DNA of 51,198 nucleotides, taken from Acetobacteraceae bacterium. GTDB lineage: Bacteria > Pseudomonadota > Alphaproteobacteria > Acetobacterales > Acetobacteraceae. The notes beneath the pieces were generated by a model. That model did no database searches, had not been told where the DNA came from, and saw only the letters and a program-made list of their open reading frames with translations. Below are positions 1-8,417 of this stretch, in pieces (position 1 is the first letter of the stretch; every line of letters begins with the position of its first letter). Made by a program: the position numbers and the translations under genes. The stretch covers positions 1 to 51,198 of the forward strand of contig JANXTL010000212.1 in assembly GCA_025352375.1 (NCBI GenBank), written 5' to 3'.

Positions 1-1
1 G

Positions 2-91
2 TTCGGTTATAGCTTTCTGCCGATCGCCAACCCCCGCCACGCCGCGGTGACCGTCCAGATCGGCGGAAAGGCCGAGGCTGCTACCGCCTAG
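2..91 (+). CDS. C-terminal end of an unidentified protein (partial)
   Basis: An open frame enters from the left edge and encodes 29 residues (FGYSFLPIANPRHAAVTVQ, then a short Gly/Ala-rich tail) before a TAG at 89-91. Codon use matches the neighbours, so this is probably the true end of a gene. I do not recognise the family from so short a piece. The TAG is part of the CTAG end of the repeat element that begins at 88, so the repeat supplies the stop codon. Confidence 0.45.
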   Translation, partial: FGYSFLPIANPRHAAVTVQIGGKAEAATA

Positions 92-270
92 ACCATGATC
101 GTTTGAGGTTGCATGCGATCTCGGCGTTGGATCATGGTCTAGGCCTTTGTTTGAGAGGGTGATTCACGCCCGAGGTTGAAGTCAACCTCAGGCGATCACG
201 CTCTAAGCCTTTGTTTGAGAGGGTGATTCACGCCCGAGGTTGAAGCCAACCTCAGGCGATCACGCTCTAG
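88..270. repeat. Modular palindromic repeat, copy 1 (one A module, two tandem B modules)
   Basis: Module A (88-142) has perfect 13-bp terminal inverted repeats, CTAGACCATGATC and its complement. Two B modules follow in tandem (about 143-205 and 206-270). Each B contains a hairpin with arms GAGGTTGA/TCAACCTC inside outer arms GTGAT/ATCAC. The same A+B composite occurs in the opposite orientation at 18174, 37099 and 47614, nearly identical. The two B copies differ only at one or two bases. It lies between the tail of a plus-strand gene and the end of a minus-strand gene and provides the stop codons of both. It resembles a BIME/REP-like intergenic element; no transposase is nearby. Confidence 0.9.
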
Positions 271-1075
271 ACGCTGGTCCGGCCGGTGTCGCTCGGAGCG
301 CCAGTGCGGCAACATGCGCGGGCAGCCGTGGCAGGGAGGCGACGTGGCTGGCGGGCATCGCCACGACCTTTGCGATGGGCGAGTTTCGTTCCAAGCGCGA
401 CAGACGCTGGCGGAACTGGCGCCGGGCGGCCTCGATCAGCGCCGTTTCATCCACTGCCCTCATGTCAATCGATGCCAACATCGGCCCATCGCCGGCCGTA
501 TCGGCGGCCATACCTGCCAGAGTCTGGCGTGTCTCGCCAAACTGCCGATCCGGCCCAGCGACCCGGGCCATCCGGTGCGCGAATGACGCCCTGGCCAAGG
601 AAACGACGTGCTCCCTGGGCTCCGGATAGAAATCGGCGCCGCCGAACGCGCTGGCGACATCGCGCATTGCGCGGCTTAACGTTGGATTGCGTGTTCGTGC
701 CAGGATCGCACCCGGCGGCTCAGGAAACGTGTCGAAGCGGAGAAAGAGATACGCCAGCATGCGCTTCAGGAGCGCTTCGCCGTGCGGGTCGGAATCCCCA
801 CTCAGGGCCTCGACCAGCAGGAACGGCGTCTCCGCGGCGGTGCGGCATTGCACGAGCAGCGCACCGACATATTTTCCATCGTGCTCACCGCGTGCCAGTA
901 AAACGCGATCGAAGTTGCCAAGTGGCTGGAAGCTGAACCAGGTCGTTTGGCGGTCAGGTACGCGGGCTTCGCGCAAGTCCGCGACGATGCGGCGTCGATC
1001 GAGGTCGCCGATGCGGCGTTCCCCTCCAACATCTTCCAATTTCAGACCCATCCCGACGAGCGTGCGGTCTGCCAT
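260..1075 (-). CDS. Hypothetical protein, possibly GNAT-like
   Basis: This 271-residue protein has no motif I can assign firmly. The N-terminal half (about residues 20-140) mixes strands and helices in a way that recalls an acyltransferase (GNAT) fold, with a FLRFDTFPEPPGAILARTRN segment, but I cannot see a clear acetyl-CoA binding loop. The C-terminus is Ala/Arg-rich. The ATG start at 1075 has a purine-rich GGGGGAAAG just upstream. The stop (TGA, 262-260) lies inside the repeat copy at 88-270, so the original C-terminus may have been replaced when the element arrived. The gene lies downstream of the cold-shock gene on the same strand but is separated from it by a terminator. Confidence 0.6.
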   Translation of the reverse strand: MADRTLVGMGLKLEDVGGERRIGDLDRRRIVADLREARVPDRQTTWFSFQPLGNFDRVLLARGEHDGKYVGALLVQCRTAAETPFLLVEALSGDSDPHGEALLKRMLAYLFLRFDTFPEPPGAILARTRNPTLSRAMRDVASAFGGADFYPEPREHVVSLARASFAHRMARVAGPDRQFGETRQTLAGMAADTAGDGPMLASIDMRAVDETALIEAARRQFRQRLSRLERNSPIAKVVAMPASHVASLPRLPAHVAALALRATPAGPASRA

Positions 1076-1193
1076 GTTCTTTCCCCCGAGACTAACTGTC
1101 TACATTGGCCAAGACGCTAGAAGGATACGGCGGGCGGATGTGTGACGCATCTCACAAACGTGTGAGAAACTTCAGCGACAAGACCGGGCAACA

Positions 1194-1231
1194 CAAAAAA
1201 CCGGCCCACCCCAGTCACGAGGCAGGCCGGT
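1194..1231 (-). terminator. Rho-independent terminator of the cold-shock gene
   Basis: On the minus strand the arms ACCGGCC (1231-1225) and GGCCGGT (1206-1200) form a 7-bp GC-rich stem followed directly by a run of T. It begins about 30 bases after the stop of the cold-shock gene. Confidence 0.8.
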
Positions 1232-1262
1232 CTGTTTTCCTCAGATGCGCTTGGCGCGGTGT

Positions 1263-1988
1263 TCAGTCGACCCGGATCGACGAGGCTTCCGGGCCCTTGG
1301 CGCCCTGAACCACATCCATCCAAATGGTCTGGCCTTCGGCGAGCTGCATGACATTGGCGCGTTGCAGGGCGGAGGCATGGACAAAGACATCCTTGCCGCC
1401 TTCCAGCGGTGCGACAAAGCCAAAGCCCTTCGTGGCGTTGTACCACTTCACGGTGCCCTGCATTTCGACCGACGGACCGGTGGGCGCGCCGCGGCGCGGA
1501 GCGCCAGCGCCCATACCACCGCTCGTACCGCCGCCCATGCCACCACCCATACCACCGCCGTAGCCGCCGCCAGCCGGGCGGGGGCCACCGACCCCGCCGG
1601 CAGCACCACGGCCAGCAGACGGGGTCGCGGTGCTCTCATCGACCGAGAGAACCTCGGACACCTGGCGACCTTTCTGGCCTTGGCCGATGCGGACCCGCAG
1701 GGACGCCCCGGGACTCACGGCGTTGTGGCCGGCCTGGTTCAGTGTGTTGGCGTGCAGGAAGGCGTCGCCCGACCCATCCGACAGCGCGACGAAGCCAAAC
1801 CCCTTTTCGGGGTTGAACCACTTCACGGTCGCGTCGTGTTCCGGCCCGAAGCCAGCCGATGACGGCCAGGAAGGGGCGGCGGCGGCGCTGCTGGGGCGGG
1901 CCATATCGCCCGGGGGTGCCCGGTCGAACGAAAAATCATCGTCGAAGCCGCGCCGCCGAGGGGGGCGTCCACGGCCGCGGTTGTTCAT
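1263..1988 (-). CDS. Cold-shock protein with two CSD domains
   Basis: The protein binds single-stranded nucleic acid and probably acts as an RNA chaperone in the cytoplasm. Two cold-shock domains are visible. The first, near residues 53-115, has KGFGFV and DAFLH. The second, near residues 175-241, has VKWYNATKGFGFV and DVFVH. These are the RNP1 and RNP2 motifs. The N-terminus is Arg/Gly-rich (RGRGRPPRRRG) and the linker is strongly Gly/Met-rich. I chose the ATG at 1988; an in-frame TTG at 1994 is the only upstream option before a stop. About 290 bases without a gene lie upstream, which fits the long leaders usual for cold-shock genes. Double-CSD proteins are common in Alphaproteobacteria. Confidence 0.93.
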   Translation of the reverse strand: MNNRGRGRPPRRRGFDDDFSFDRAPPGDMARPSSAAAAPSWPSSAGFGPEHDATVKWFNPEKGFGFVALSDGSGDAFLHANTLNQAGHNAVSPGASLRVRIGQGQKGRQVSEVLSVDESTATPSAGRGAAGGVGGPRPAGGGYGGGMGGGMGGGTSGGMGAGAPRRGAPTGPSVEMQGTVKWYNATKGFGFVAPLEGGKDVFVHASALQRANVMQLAEGQTIWMDVVQGAKGPEASSIRVD

Positions 1989-2275
1989 ATTCAAGAGAAG
2001 GTCGTCCTCATGCCATACGCGTTGTCAGAGGCGCGAGGTGCTTGGGGCACCGAACGCCGGTTGATAGTCGATCCGATTAGCTCGACGGGCACAGAATAAA
2101 CACATTCCACTCCCGATGCACGCCATTCGTCGGATCGAATGACGTTTTTTCACCCTATACGGGATTTAGCGCCTTGCATCCACCATTGTTCTGCATTCAC
2201 CGCATATCTTACCCGCGCGAATCGCAGGTCATCATCGAGTTTGTATCCGCCGGCGGAAAAAATCGATTTATATCG
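1989..2275 (-). other. Probable 5' leader and promoter region of the cold-shock gene
   Basis: No gene is visible here. The stretch is richer in A/T than its surroundings. It contains a small hairpin with arms CATTCG (2124-2129) and CGAATG (2136-2141) and T/A runs near 2144-2150 and 2259-2264. The length fits a cold-shock mRNA leader, but I cannot place a promoter with confidence. Confidence 0.35.
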
Positions 2276-2890
2276 TCAAACGCGGCGTTTAGCTGGTGGC
2301 AATGGTCGTGCCATGCCAGCAGGGACTTCAAAATTCGCGGCGTTCAGCATCAGCGCAACCATTACGTAGTAGCCGATCAGACCGGTCAATTCGACCGCGC
2401 CCGCAACGCCGAAAAGAGCGACGATCCGCTCGTAGGCGGCGTCGGAGGCGAAATGCTTCCCCAGCAGCGCCATCCCGTAGTCGTGAATGGCCTGCTCATC
2501 CGCCGCCGGAAATACCGACCCGCCGGCACGCAGCGTTTCGATGGACGTGTCGGACAAACCGGCGTTTCGGGCCTCGCCTTCGTGTGAGGCCCATTCGAAC
2601 TGGCAATCCCAGTAGCGGCCCGTCAACAGGATCGTGAACTCTCGCAACCGCGCTTCGAAATTGGAATTGAACCGAAGAACGAGGCCGAGCGCGGACATGG
2701 TTTCGGCGAGAGCGGGGCGGTGCATGGCGATGGCCAACGGCCCGATGGGCGCGGATTTGCGCTGCCCGGCGATCATGGCGTCGAACACACGACGCTGTTC
2801 CGCGGTCATGTCGGCTTCGGCGACCAGGGGAATGCGGGGGATCTTAGTCTTCTTTGTTTTTGGCGCGGGCGGGTGGCAGACGCCGTTCAA
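2276..2890 (-). CDS. Carboxymuconolactone decarboxylase-like (CMD/AhpD fold) protein
   Basis: The sequence PRIPLVAEADMTAEQRRVFD, followed by an all-helical body with LLTGRYWDCQFEWASHEGEARNAGL, matches the CMD family. That family includes AhpD-like peroxidase partners and gamma-carboxymuconolactone decarboxylases. The central W..H..A...G pattern is present, but the CxxC pair of true AhpD is not, so a thiol peroxidase role is not supported. The start is uncertain. No ATG precedes the conserved PRIPL segment; TTG at 2890 has AGGTAG seven bases upstream, and TTG at 2923 is an alternative. The gene is divergent from the next one. A second CMD-family gene lies at 47830. Confidence 0.8.
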   Translation of the reverse strand: MNGVCHPPAPKTKKTKIPRIPLVAEADMTAEQRRVFDAMIAGQRKSAPIGPLAIAMHRPALAETMSALGLVLRFNSNFEARLREFTILLTGRYWDCQFEWASHEGEARNAGLSDTSIETLRAGGSVFPAADEQAIHDYGMALLGKHFASDAAYERIVALFGVAGAVELTGLIGYYVMVALMLNAANFEVPAGMARPLPPAKRRV

Positions 2891-2986
2891 AAATACGCTA
2901 CCTGAGCCGGATGACCCATACAAAGCTTGACGAAACAGACGAACACTCCAATATCGAACCAGATTTCTTATCGGGACATTTTAATC

Positions 2987-3409
2987 ATGCCAAAGACCTT
3001 CCTCGACGACGATACACCTTTCACGAACCAACTTCTGCGCAGCGTCGTGGCCGCGGCGAAGCTTCCGGACATACAAACGGCCCGGGCATTGCTGGCCGCC
3101 TACGAGCCGCGCGATGCGATTGAGGCGATGCTGGCCTCCCAGCTCGTTGCCATGCAGGCGGCCCTGGCCGAGTGTGCCCGCCGAGCCGCCGAACCGGGTC
3201 TTTCGGCGGAGGAATTGCTACGCCGCACGGCTGCGGTCATTCGCCTCGACAAAAGCATTCGGTCTGTGCAGCACTCGCTGGGGCGCAAGGCCTCGCATCC
3301 CCCTGCGGCCGCCCCCCCTGCGGCCGCACCCCCTGCGGCCGCACCCATCGTGCCACTCGATGAGCGTCTGAAGGCGCATTTTGTCGACGGTGGCACATCG
3401 ATACACTGA
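2987..3409 (+). CDS. Small hypothetical protein with an Ala/Pro repeat tail
   Basis: This 140-residue protein is largely helical. The segment [20 protein letters not shown] followed by CARRA resembles, from memory, a family of small alphaproteobacterial proteins of unknown function with a D.IE.MLA.Q pattern; I treat this as a weak resemblance. Near residues 105-120 it carries PPAAA repeats encoded by a perfect 15-bp tandem array. I chose the ATG at 2987 over the TTG at 2927 because the latter would nearly abut the divergent gene. It ends 46 bases before lysK and may be cotranscribed with it. Confidence 0.55.
   Translation: MPKTFLDDDTPFTNQLLRSVVAAAKLPDIQTARALLAAYEPRDAIEAMLASQLVAMQAALAECARRAAEPGLSAEELLRRTAAVIRLDKSIRSVQHSLGRKASHPPAAAPPAAAPPAAAPIVPLDERLKAHFVDGGTSIH
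3299..3343 (+). repeat. 15-bp tandem repeat, three copies, in frame
   Basis: Three consecutive 15-mers (3299-3313, 3314-3328, 3329-3343) of CCCCCTGCGGCCGC plus C or A encode three PPAAA-type units. Copies 2 and 3 are identical and copy 1 differs only at the last base. The unit length keeps the reading frame when copies are gained or lost. Each unit contains GCGGCCGC. Confidence 0.9.
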
Positions 3410-3455
3410 TCGGGGTGCATTGACCGGCGGGCTCGCGCTCCATAGCTTCCGCCGC

Positions 3456-5027
3456 ATGTCCGATACGCTTCGCAATACGACAGTCCCGAAGGCATGGCCG
3501 TTCGAGGAAGCGGCAAAAGTCGCTCAGCGGCTGGCCGCGTCGGGGCGGGACCACGCTTTGTTCGAGACCGGCTACGGCCCATCCGGCCTGCCGCATATCG
3601 GCACTTTCGGGGAGGTCGCGCGCACATCCTGGGTGCGCCGCGCGTTCACGGAGTTGACCGGGCTGCCGTCGAAGCTGCTGGCCTTTAGCGACGATATGGA
3701 TGGACTGCGCAAGGTCCCGGACAACGTTCCCAACAAGGCGATGCTGACCGAGTACCTTGGCAAGCCGCTGACCCGCATCCCTGACCCCTTCGGCACGCAC
3801 GATAGCTTCGGCGCCCACAACAACGCTCGGCTTCGGGCGTTCCTGGACAGCTTCGGGTTCGATTACGAGTTTGCGTCTTCTACTGAATACTACGCTTCCG
3901 GCTGCTTCGACGCCGCTGCCCGGCGGATGTTGGAATGCCACGCCGAGGTCCTGGCGGTGATCCTGCCAACCCTGGGGCCGGACCGTCGAGCGACCTATTC
4001 CCCGTTCCTGCCGATACACCCCAAGACGGGCGTCGTGATGCAAGTACCGATGCAGGAACTCAGCGCGGCCGCGGGCACCGTGATCTGGCGCGACCCGGAC
4101 ACGGATGAAGCTTTCGAGACACCAGTGACCGGCGGTCACTGCAAGATGCAGTGGAAAGCCGACTGGGCGATGCGCTGGTACGCCTTGGGCGTGGACTACG
4201 AGATGTCCGGCAAGGATCTGATCGACAGCGTCCGCCTGTCCGGCCGCATCTGCCGCATCCTGGGCTCCCGCCCGCCGGAGGGCTTCACCTACGAGCTGTT
4301 CCTCGACGCCGACGGCCAGAAAATAAGCAAGTCCAAGGGCAACGGCCTGTCGGTCGAGGAATGGCTGCGCTACGCGCCGCCGGAGTCCCTGCAACAGTTC
4401 ATGTACAACCAGCCGCAGCGCGCCAAGCGGCTGTTTTTCGACGTGATCCCGCGCGCGGTGGACGAGTACATCGCCAATATCGACCGCATGCAGGCGCAAG
4501 ACGCGGCGGCGCAGCTGACCAACCCCGCCTGGCACATTCACGGCGGGCGCCTGCCCAACCATGCGGGCAGCCCCTTGTCGTTCGCCATGCTGCTGAACCT
4601 CGCCAGCGTCGTGAACGCGCACGAGCCGGATATCCTTTGGGGCTTCATCCGCCGCTACGCCCCCGCGGCGACCCCGGAGACCGAACCCTTGCTGGCGCGC
4701 CTGGTCGATCATGCCGTCGCGTACTATCAGGACTTCGTCCGACCGGATAAGCGCTATCGCGAACCGACCTCGGAGGAACGCGTGGCCATTCAGGATCTCG
4801 GGAAAACCCTGGGGGCCTTGCCGGCCGACGCCAGTGCCGAGGCGATTCAGCACGCGGTGTTCGAGGTTGGCAAACGCCACCCATTCCCCGAATTGCGCGC
4901 CTGGTTCTCGGCCTTGTACCAAGTGTTGCTGGGCCAGCAGGAGGGGCCGCGCTTCGGCGGCTTCGTGTCGCTTTACGGGATCGAGGAAACCATCGGGCTG
5001 ATCGACGCCGCCTTGGCCCGGGCATGA
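3456..5027 (+). CDS. lysK: Lysyl-tRNA synthetase, class I
   Basis: The enzyme charges tRNA-Lys with lysine in the cytoplasm. It is the archaeal-type class I LysRS that many Alphaproteobacteria use instead of the class II enzyme. The HIGH-like motif is PHIGT at residues 46-50 and the KMSKS-like motif is KISKS at 289-293, both in the expected places. The length (523 residues) is normal. I chose the ATG at 3456 (MSDTLRNT) because in-frame sequence upstream of it overlaps the preceding gene. The stop overlaps the ATG of the MprF-like gene by 4 bp, so the two are probably translationally coupled. No other LysRS is in the window. Confidence 0.96.
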   Translation: MSDTLRNTTVPKAWPFEEAAKVAQRLAASGRDHALFETGYGPSGLPHIGTFGEVARTSWVRRAFTELTGLPSKLLAFSDDMDGLRKVPDNVPNKAMLTEYLGKPLTRIPDPFGTHDSFGAHNNARLRAFLDSFGFDYEFASSTEYYASGCFDAAARRMLECHAEVLAVILPTLGPDRRATYSPFLPIHPKTGVVMQVPMQELSAAAGTVIWRDPDTDEAFETPVTGGHCKMQWKADWAMRWYALGVDYEMSGKDLIDSVRLSGRICRILGSRPPEGFTYELFLDADGQKISKSKGNGLSVEEWLRYAPPESLQQFMYNQPQRAKRLFFDVIPRAVDEYIANIDRMQAQDAAAQLTNPAWHIHGGRLPNHAGSPLSFAMLLNLASVVNAHEPDILWGFIRRYAPAATPETEPLLARLVDHAVAYYQDFVRPDKRYREPTSEERVAIQDLGKTLGALPADASAEAIQHAVFEVGKRHPFPELRAWFSALYQVLLGQQEGPRFGGFVSLYGIEETIGLIDAALARA

Positions 5028-7051
5028 AAGGCATCCTTCGTCATCTGCCAGCCGCGCTGGGTGTCGCACTGCTGCTGGGCGCGATCTATGTGGTGCAGCA
5101 CGAGTTCCGCCACCTGAAGCTGACGGATATCGGCCAGGCATTGCGGGCGATACCCGTCGCCGCGCTGGTCTTTTCCTTCATCTGGACATTCGTGTCCTAC
5201 TTCATCCTGACCTTCTACGACCGGCTCGGCACGATCTACGCCGGTCACAAGGTCAGCTACGGGCGCGTCGCGTTCGCGTCGTTCTGTGCTTACTCGCTGT
5301 CGCATAATCTCGGGTTCGCAGCGGTATCCGGCGCCGCCGTGCGCTACCGTCTGTATGCGCATTGGGGCCTCACGCCACTACAGATCGGCAAGACCGTGGC
5401 GTTCTGCAGCCTGACCTTTGGGTTGGGCGGTATGGTTCTGGGCGGCATTATTCTATTCCTGGAGCCGCGGGCCGTACCATTCTTCGGACAACATCTGCCC
5501 CTGGCGGCGCTTTATGGGGTGGGAGCGCTGCTTTGGGCGATCGTGATCGGCTACGTCAGCCTCGCGACAGTGCTTGGCAATTTTCGGGTGTTCGGACACG
5601 AAATCGCGTTGCCAGGCTGGCGAATGGCGTTGTTACAGGTGGCGCTCGCCACCGTCGACGTCGCGACCACAGCGACGATTTTTTACGCGCTGCTCCCTTC
5701 GGCACCGGGTCTGACGTGGCTGATTTTCCTGGGTGTTTACGTGGCGTCGTATTCGGCCGGCCTCGCGGCCAACCTGCCGGGGGGGATCGGGGTGTTCGAC
5801 ACCGCGATGCTGTTGGGGCTCTCACCCTACCTGGATGCCCCGCCGGTTGTCGGCGCCATCGTCATCTTCAGACTCTATTACTATATCATTCCGCTGTTCC
5901 TCGCGGGTTCCCTGTTCGCGGGCAACGAGATCCTGCTGCGTGGCGGCGGCTTGCTGCAACGCGTCGCACGTCTATCGGGGCCGCAGGCGATCGGCCGATG
6001 GAGCGAGCCGGATTTCGCCGTGACCGCCGCAACGGGCGCGGTGGCGTTGTGCGGGACAGTATTGCTGCTACTGGGCGTGCTGGCGCCGGTGCCGGATTTC
6101 GCATGGCTGGATTCCGAATACGCGGAAATCGCGACGCGGGCCGGCTCGTTTATCCCGTCGCTGATCGGGGCCGGCCTGGTGGTTATGGCGATCGGGCTTT
6201 CGCACCGCGTCAACCTCGCCTGGGGGCTTTCCACCCTGTTGCTGATCGCTGGTGCCGCGTTCACGGCGACGCAGGATAACCTCCTGTGGGTATCGGCCGT
6301 TATGATCCTGACCGTCATGCTGGTCGCCCCGTTTCGGGCACATTTTTACCGGCATGCCAGCTTGTTGAGCGGGCCGCTGGAGCCTTCCAGCGCGGTGTCC
6401 TTGTTGGTTCTGGCGGCCAGTTTGATTGGATTGGCAACCACCAGACCGCATGTGCTTGCAGTGGCCAACGATGCCTGGTGGGCGATCGTATTGTCGCCCA
6501 ATGTCCCGCATACGGTGCGCCTCACCATCGCGACCGCCGCCATTCTGGCACTGACCGCGATCTGGTGGCTGGTGCGGCCGGGGCGCGTACGCTTTCTGCC
6601 CTGGACCGATGAGACCCGCCGGCGGTTGATCGTGATCGGCGGCTCGGACGGCTACAACGCCGGGGCCGTACCGGCCGATGGTGTGGTGATGGGCGAATTG
6701 CAACGCGCCGGTATCCCATTCCGGCGCATAGGCCCCGTCCTGCTGGGCCTTGGCGATCCTGTCGGACAGGAGACCGACCAAGTGTCCGCGATATGGCGCT
6801 TACGCGACCTCGCCCGCCAGGAAGGCCTGCATCCCGCGTTCTGGCGCACTGGACCCGACCTGCTGAAAGTCTACGGCGATATCGGCCTGACGGCGCTCCC
6901 GCTTTCCTCCGACGGCAGCCCGGTCGCGACCGAGGGCGAGCCGTTAGAGGCGGACCCGTCGCGGCGGTTTCTGGTATGCGTTGCCGAACGCGATCTGACC
7001 GCATTGCTCCCGCTGCTGCCCCGCCTCGTGGGGTTCAAAGCTGTTCCTTGA
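5024..7051 (+). CDS. MprF-type lysylphosphatidylglycerol flippase with truncated synthase domain
   Basis: About the first 480 residues are a multi-helix membrane region of the LPG_synthase_TM/UPF0104 type. It has the characteristic [19 protein letters not shown] and [17 protein letters not shown] segments. This part flips aminoacylated phosphatidylglycerol in known MprF proteins. The soluble C-terminus (about residues 535-675) keeps GLGDPVG and [11 protein letters not shown], which match the first half of the MprF synthase domain (DUF2156/PF09924). It then ends after a short unrelated tail. Full MprF is usually 840-870 residues; this protein has 675, so the transferase half is missing. It overlaps lysK by 4 bp, which suggests a link to lysyl-tRNA metabolism, but synthase activity is doubtful. 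Confidence 0.85.
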   Translation: MKGILRHLPAALGVALLLGAIYVVQHEFRHLKLTDIGQALRAIPVAALVFSFIWTFVSYFILTFYDRLGTIYAGHKVSYGRVAFASFCAYSLSHNLGFAAVSGAAVRYRLYAHWGLTPLQIGKTVAFCSLTFGLGGMVLGGIILFLEPRAVPFFGQHLPLAALYGVGALLWAIVIGYVSLATVLGNFRVFGHEIALPGWRMALLQVALATVDVATTATIFYALLPSAPGLTWLIFLGVYVASYSAGLAANLPGGIGVFDTAMLLGLSPYLDAPPVVGAIVIFRLYYYIIPLFLAGSLFAGNEILLRGGGLLQRVARLSGPQAIGRWSEPDFAVTAATGAVALCGTVLLLLGVLAPVPDFAWLDSEYAEIATRAGSFIPSLIGAGLVVMAIGLSHRVNLAWGLSTLLLIAGAAFTATQDNLLWVSAVMILTVMLVAPFRAHFYRHASLLSGPLEPSSAVSLLVLAASLIGLATTRPHVLAVANDAWWAIVLSPNVPHTVRLTIATAAILALTAIWWLVRPGRVRFLPWTDETRRRLIVIGGSDGYNAGAVPADGVVMGELQRAGIPFRRIGPVLLGLGDPVGQETDQVSAIWRLRDLARQEGLHPAFWRTGPDLLKVYGDIGLTALPLSSDGSPVATEGEPLEADPSRRFLVCVAERDLTALLPLLPRLVGFKAVP

Positions 7052-7082
7052 GATTGCCTCGATCGTCGCCGCCGTCGCCGCT

Positions 7083-8357
7083 TTGGTCGCGGCCTATCTG
7101 GTCATGCGCCAAGGTCGGGGCATGGAGCATCTTCGGATCCTGGTCGAACAAGCGGTCGCGGGCGCGCGCGGTGAGGCTGAAACCACCAGAGCGACGGTGC
7201 GCGCAATGGAGGCGGAGAATATACGGCGGCTGACCGAACTGAGCGGCGGCTTCAACGTCGCGACGGAACAGATCCGCACCGTCCTGTCGGAGGGCCAGGG
7301 CGCGTTGCGGCTGGCGCTGTCCGAGGGTCAGCGGCTGTCGGGCGAACAAATCGCCGCGCAGTTCGAAACCACCCGTACCATGGTGGAAAGTAAACTGAAG
7401 GAAATCCGCGAAGGCAACGAAGCCAAGCTTGCGGAAATCCAGAAAACCGTGAACGAACAACTGCACGAAGCGGTCGAAAAGCAAATGAAAACCAGCTTCG
7501 AGCGGGTGATCGACCAATTTACCGCCGTGCAAAAAGCGATGACCGATGTGCAGGCCGTGACGGCGCAGATCGGCGATATCAAACGCCTGTTCGGTAACGT
7601 AAAGACCAGGGGCGGCTGGGGGGAAGCGCAGGTGCGCGCCATGCTCGACGACGTGCTGCCGGAGGGGACGTACCACACCAATTGGAAAATCCGGCCGGAC
7701 TCCGACGACATTGTGGAATTCGCCGTGATCATGCCGATGCGCGGTGAGAAGGAACACCGTCCGCTGCTGCCGATCGACGCCAAATTTCCCGTCGCAGATT
7801 ACGAGCGTTTGCTGGCGGCGTCCGACGCTGGCGATGCCGAGGGGGAGCGCGCGGCCAGCCGCGGGCTGGACCGGCGTATTCGGGACGAGGCGAAGAAAAT
7901 CCATACCAAATATATTTACCCTCCCGTTACGGTGGAATTCGCGATTTTATATTTACCCACGGACTCTTTGTACGCCGAAGTGGCGCGCATTCCGGGCTTG
8001 ATCGACGATGTTGGGCGGGATTTCAAAGTGTTAGTGATGGGACCGAGCCTTTTTCCGGCACTGTTGAAAACGATACATTTAGGATTCGTGACGCTGGCGC
8101 TTGAGCAGAATGTCGACCTCATCAGGAGCTTGCTAGGTGCGACGCGGACGGAAATGCAACGAATGGACGGCGTTCTTGAACGTCTGTCCAAGAATGCCGG
8201 CACCATGGGCAAGACGATCGACGATGCCCGCCGCCGTACCCGCGCCGTCAGCCGCAAATTGCGCGACGTCGAGGTTTTGGACGCGGTGACGGCGGACAAG
8301 CTGCTGGAGCTGGATGCGGCGGACGTGCTGGACGGAGACATCGACGGGGATTTTTGA
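7083..8357 (+). CDS. rmuC: DNA recombination protein RmuC
   Basis: RmuC limits recombination between inverted repeats and is a membrane-anchored coiled-coil protein with a nuclease-like core. The N-terminal third is a long Glu/Lys-rich coiled coil (about residues 10-160). The conserved RmuC core follows, with GNVKTRGGWGEAQVRAML, LPIDAKFPVADYERLL and FAILYLPTDSLYAEV. The C-terminus is Asp-rich. The start is uncertain. TTG at 7083 leaves only half of the N-terminal membrane helix, while the frame stays open upstream through [20 protein letters not shown] without an ATG or GTG. Translation may therefore begin at CTG 7041 or ATT 7053, right at the stop of the preceding gene. Confidence 0.92.
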   Translation: MVAAYLVMRQGRGMEHLRILVEQAVAGARGEAETTRATVRAMEAENIRRLTELSGGFNVATEQIRTVLSEGQGALRLALSEGQRLSGEQIAAQFETTRTMVESKLKEIREGNEAKLAEIQKTVNEQLHEAVEKQMKTSFERVIDQFTAVQKAMTDVQAVTAQIGDIKRLFGNVKTRGGWGEAQVRAMLDDVLPEGTYHTNWKIRPDSDDIVEFAVIMPMRGEKEHRPLLPIDAKFPVADYERLLAASDAGDAEGERAASRGLDRRIRDEAKKIHTKYIYPPVTVEFAILYLPTDSLYAEVARIPGLIDDVGRDFKVLVMGPSLFPALLKTIHLGFVTLALEQNVDLIRSLLGATRTEMQRMDGVLERLSKNAGTMGKTIDDARRRTRAVSRKLRDVEVLDAVTADKLLELDAADVLDGDIDGDF

Positions 8358-8417
8358 CGGATTTGCCATCCGGCCCTGCCCCGCTACAGTACCGGGGAAA
8401 GCGGAGGAAACCACCAG

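Noticed and set aside
88-270. CRISPR array
   Set aside because: Repeats are not regularly spaced by unique spacers, the units are joined palindromes, and no cas gene is present.
2124-2150. Plus-strand hairpin CATTCG/CGAATG followed by six T, terminator-like
   Set aside because: No plus-strand gene lies upstream, the stem is only 6 bp, and it falls in the probable cold-shock leader of the opposite strand.
3237-5141. A 634-codon minus-strand open frame
   Set aside because: It is the antisense shadow of lysK, which has exact catalytic motifs on the plus strand.
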